Assembly: GCA_026785795.1 (NCBI GenBank)
Contig: JAJAZJ010000287.1
Span: forward strand, 1 to 7,094
Direction of reading: 5' to 3'
From: Pseudoxanthomonas sp.
GTDB taxonomy: Bacteria > Pseudomonadota > Gammaproteobacteria > Xanthomonadales > Xanthomonadaceae
DNA length: 7,094 bases
Of the stretch, positions 5,356 through 7,094 are shown in pieces. How positions within the stretch are numbered: position 1 is the stretch's first letter; each line of letters begins with the position of its first letter. The position numbers were made by a program, and so were the translations under genes. The notes under the pieces are model-generated. The model made no database searches. It was not told the DNA's origin and saw only the letters and a list, made by a program, of their open reading frames with translations.

Positions 5356-6648
5356 ATGCGGATGGACCTGACCGAGCGTTTCCTGCGTGGCCTGTACTCG
5401 GTCGTGCTGTATGTCCTGACCCCGATCACGGCCTACCACCTGATCTGGCGCGGGTTCCGCGTGCGCGAATACTTCCACCGCTGGAGCGAGCGCTACGCCT
5501 CGTATGCGGATCCGGCGCCGCAGGTCGATATCTGGCTGCACGCGGTGTCGGTGGGCGAGGTCAACGCGGCCGCGCCGCTGGTCAACGCGCTGCGCCGTTC
5601 GCATCCGCAGCTGCGCTGGCTGGTCACCACCATCACTCCCACCGGGTCCGAGCGCGTGCGTGCGCTGTGGGGCGACAGCCTGGTGCATGTGTATGCCCCC
5701 TACGACCTGCCCGGCGCGGTGCGCCGCTTCCTGCGCCACTACCGTCCGCGCCTGGCCCTGATCATGGAAACCGAGCTGTGGCCCAACCTGCTGTTCGGCT
5801 GCCGCGACCACCGCATCCCTGCCTACATCCTCAACGCCCGCCTCTCTGCACGCTCGCTGCGCGGGTATCGGGTGCTGGCGCCGTTGATCGCGCGCGTGGC
5901 GCGCATACCCCGGCGCATTGGCGCGCAGTCGGCCGCCGACGCCGGGCATTTCATTGCCCTGGGGGCCACGCCGCAAAGCGTGGTCCAGACCGGCAACCTG
6001 AAGTTCGACATCGCGGTGCCGGAAGGACTGGCGGATTTCGTCGATGAATTCAAAACCAGCCGCGGCCCCGGCCTGGTCTGGATGGCGGCCAGCACCCACG
6101 AAGGGGAAGAGGCCGCGGTGCTGGCCATCCATCGACGGCTGCGCGAGCGCTGGCCCGGCCTGCTGCTGGTCTGGGTACCGCGACATCCCGAGCGTTTCGC
6201 GCGCGTGGCCGAAGCGGCACGGGCTGCGGGCTGGCAGGTCGGCACGCGTCGCGCGAATGCCTGGCCTGCGGCGGCTGATGCGGTGTTCGTGGTGGATACG
6301 CTGGGCGAGCTGATGTCGTTCTATGCCTGCGCCGACGCAGCTTTCGTTGGCGGCAGTCTGCAGCCGATCGGTGGCCACAACCTGCTGGAGCCGGCGGCGG
6401 TGGGCACGGCCATGGTCACCGGCCCGCACCTGCACAACTTCGCCGAGATATCGCAATCACTGCTCGCTGCCGAAGCTCTGGTCGCGTGCACGGATACCGA
6501 TGGCGTGGCGGCCGCATTGGATGCGCTGCTGGCCGATCCCGCGCTGCGCGCGCGCAGGGTCGCGGCAGCGCAAGCGCTGGTAGCGCAGGGGCGCGGTGCA
6601 GTCGCGCGCAGCCTGGCGATGATTGCCCCCGACTTGCCGCAGGATTAA
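5356..6648 (+). CDS. waaA: 3-deoxy-D-manno-octulosonic acid (Kdo) transferase
   Basis: A 430-residue GT30 enzyme (WaaA/KdtA; the E. coli protein has 425) that transfers Kdo from CMP-Kdo to the lipid IVA precursor on the cytoplasmic face of the inner membrane. An N-terminal anchor helix covers about residues 12-32. The acceptor domain carries HAVSVGEVNAA with E68, the likely catalytic base by analogy with Aquifex WaaA, then TTITPTGSERV, YAPYDLP, METELWPNL (137-145) and NARLSARS. The donor domain has TGNLKFDI, ASTHEGEE (245-252), VPRHPERF (274-281), DTLGELM, and FVGGSLQPIGGHNLLEPAA (about 330-348), nearly block-for-block E. coli KdtA. ATG 5356 is used; ATG 5362 is equally possible and would cost two residues. 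Neither has a clear ribosome site. Whether one or two Kdo are added cannot be read from sequence. It converges with tolC 90 bases downstream. Confidence 0.96.
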   Translation: MRMDLTERFLRGLYSVVLYVLTPITAYHLIWRGFRVREYFHRWSERYASYADPAPQVDIWLHAVSVGEVNAAAPLVNALRRSHPQLRWLVTTITPTGSERVRALWGDSLVHVYAPYDLPGAVRRFLRHYRPRLALIMETELWPNLLFGCRDHRIPAYILNARLSARSLRGYRVLAPLIARVARIPRRIGAQSAADAGHFIALGATPQSVVQTGNLKFDIAVPEGLADFVDEFKTSRGPGLVWMAASTHEGEEAAVLAIHRRLRERWPGLLLVWVPRHPERFARVAEAARAAGWQVGTRRANAWPAAADAVFVVDTLGELMSFYACADAAFVGGSLQPIGGHNLLEPAAVGTAMVTGPHLHNFAEISQSLLAAEALVACTDTDGVAAALDALLADPALRARRVAAAQALVAQGRGAVARSLAMIAPDLPQD

Positions 6649-6690
6649 AGCGACACGCGCTGAGCGCGGCCGGTTGTGCCAGACACGCGA

Positions 6691-6712
6691 ACGGCGGGCC
6701 GGGGCCCGCCGT
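6691..6712. terminator. GC-rich hairpin between convergent waaA and tolC
   Basis: ACGGCGGGC (6691-6699) and GCCCGCCGT (6704-6712) form a perfect nine-base-pair stem with a four-base CGGG loop, lying 42 bases after the waaA stop and 26 bases beyond the tolC stop. Its position fits a bidirectional terminator, but neither strand has a T-run after the stem, so it may stop polymerase poorly or instead protect the 3' ends of the messages. A smaller CGCGC-TGA-GCGCG hairpin lies at 6656-6668. Confidence 0.5.
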
Positions 6713-6738
6713 CGTGGTTCCAGCTCGCTACGCCCGGA

Positions 6739-7094
6739 TCAGCGCGTGGCGGGCGCCAGGTTGGACTCGGCATCCACGGTGAGCAGGCGATTGACTTCCT
6801 GCACGTCGCTGATGCTCAGGGTGCCGGCCGCTTCACCCAGCAGCAGGCGGTTCTGCAGGAAGTTGTACTTGGCCAGCGCGTACTGCTGCTGCGCGTTGAA
6901 CAGGTTCTGCTGGTTGTTCAGCACGTCCAGCACGGTGCGGGTGCCGACTTCCAGGCCGACCTGAGAGGCATCGAACGCGGATTGCGCCGAGACCAGCGCC
7001 AGGCGGCGGGCCTCGACTTCGCTGATGCCTGCTTCCAGGGTCTGGTACGCATTGCGCGTGTTGCGCACGATGGCGCGCTTCTGCTGCTCGTAGA
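6739..7094 (-). CDS. tolC: TolC-type outer-membrane efflux channel, C-terminal part
   Basis: The last 117 codons of an outer-membrane factor; the 5' part lies beyond the right edge. TolC trimers form the beta-barrel plus alpha-barrel duct that carries drugs and type I secretion substrates out of the cell with RND, ABC or MFS pumps. Visible features are the long helical segment RNTRNAYQTLEAGISEVEAR, then ALVSAQSAFDASQVGLEVG, and the highly characteristic VGTRTVLDVLNNQQNLFNAQ followed by YALAKYNFLQNRLLLGEAAGTL, matching E. coli TolC (VGTRTIVDVLDATTTLYNAK, ARYNYLINQ, ALGTL). A short tail ends APATR, shorter than the E. coli C-terminus. Internal GTG at 7068 is not the real start because the frame stays open to the window edge. 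Adjacency to waaA agrees with what I recall of Stenotrophomonas, where tolC lies beside kdtA. Confidence 0.93.
   Translation of the reverse strand, partial: YEQQKRAIVRNTRNAYQTLEAGISEVEARRLALVSAQSAFDASQVGLEVGTRTVLDVLNNQQNLFNAQQQYALAKYNFLQNRLLLGEAAGTLSISDVQEVNRLLTVDAESNLAPATR

Noticed and set aside
5335..6456. A 373-codon minus-strand open frame opposite waaA.
   Set aside because: It is antisense to an unmistakable waaA, has Arg/Gln/His-rich composition and no motif.
1..7094. A hidden mobile element, CRISPR array, phage defence or toxin-antitoxin system.
   Set aside because: I saw no transposase or integrase, no terminal or spaced repeats, and no base-composition break. All substantial reading frames that look real belong to known envelope families.

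Overview
This is a GC-rich stretch of an ordinary-looking Gram-negative chromosome, given over mainly to building the outer membrane. The protein families and their order (CHCC zinc finger, glycosyltransferase, O-antigen ligase-type protein, two LpxL-type acyltransferases, waaA, convergent tolC) suggest the Xanthomonadaceae (Xanthomonas, Stenotrophomonas, Pseudoxanthomonas or a relative). That placement rests on GC bias, protein flavour and remembered gene order, not on a search.

Layout. At 28-606 (+) is a secreted YceI-family protein, closed by a good intrinsic terminator at 630-664. A gene-free gap of about 250 bases follows, holding a short tandem repeat and a weak candidate promoter. From 864 to 4406 (+) lie four closely packed genes that look like one transcription unit: a 65-residue CHCC zinc-finger protein, a GT4-type glycosyltransferase, a multi-membrane-span O-antigen ligase/polymerase-type protein, and a lipid A late acyltransferase. 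The last two gene junctions overlap. The operon runs tail to tail into a second acyltransferase gene of the same family, 5317-4397 (-), with the 3' ends overlapping by 10 bases. That gene is divergent from waaA (5356-6648, +), the Kdo transferase, with only 38 bases between their start codons. waaA converges on the 3' end of tolC (7094-6739, -), which is cut by the window edge; a strong GC hairpin lies between them.

How the genes fit together. WaaA adds Kdo to the lipid A precursor, LpxL-type enzymes add the secondary acyl chains (in E. coli after Kdo has been attached), and the glycosyltransferase and ligase-type protein plausibly extend the core or attach or polymerise an outer glycan. TolC is the outer-membrane exit duct for efflux and type I secretion. 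The window is thus a lipid A/core locus with an envelope-export neighbour.

I found no mobile element, CRISPR array, RNA gene or clearly new system. The observations most worth a second look are structural: a 36-bp near-perfect inverted repeat made by the conserved C-terminal motifs of the two convergent acyltransferase genes around their overlapping stops; the 38-bp divergent spacer in which both genes have a -10-like hexamer placed to give leaderless transcripts; and the pairing of an HX4D and an HX4E acyltransferase at one locus.
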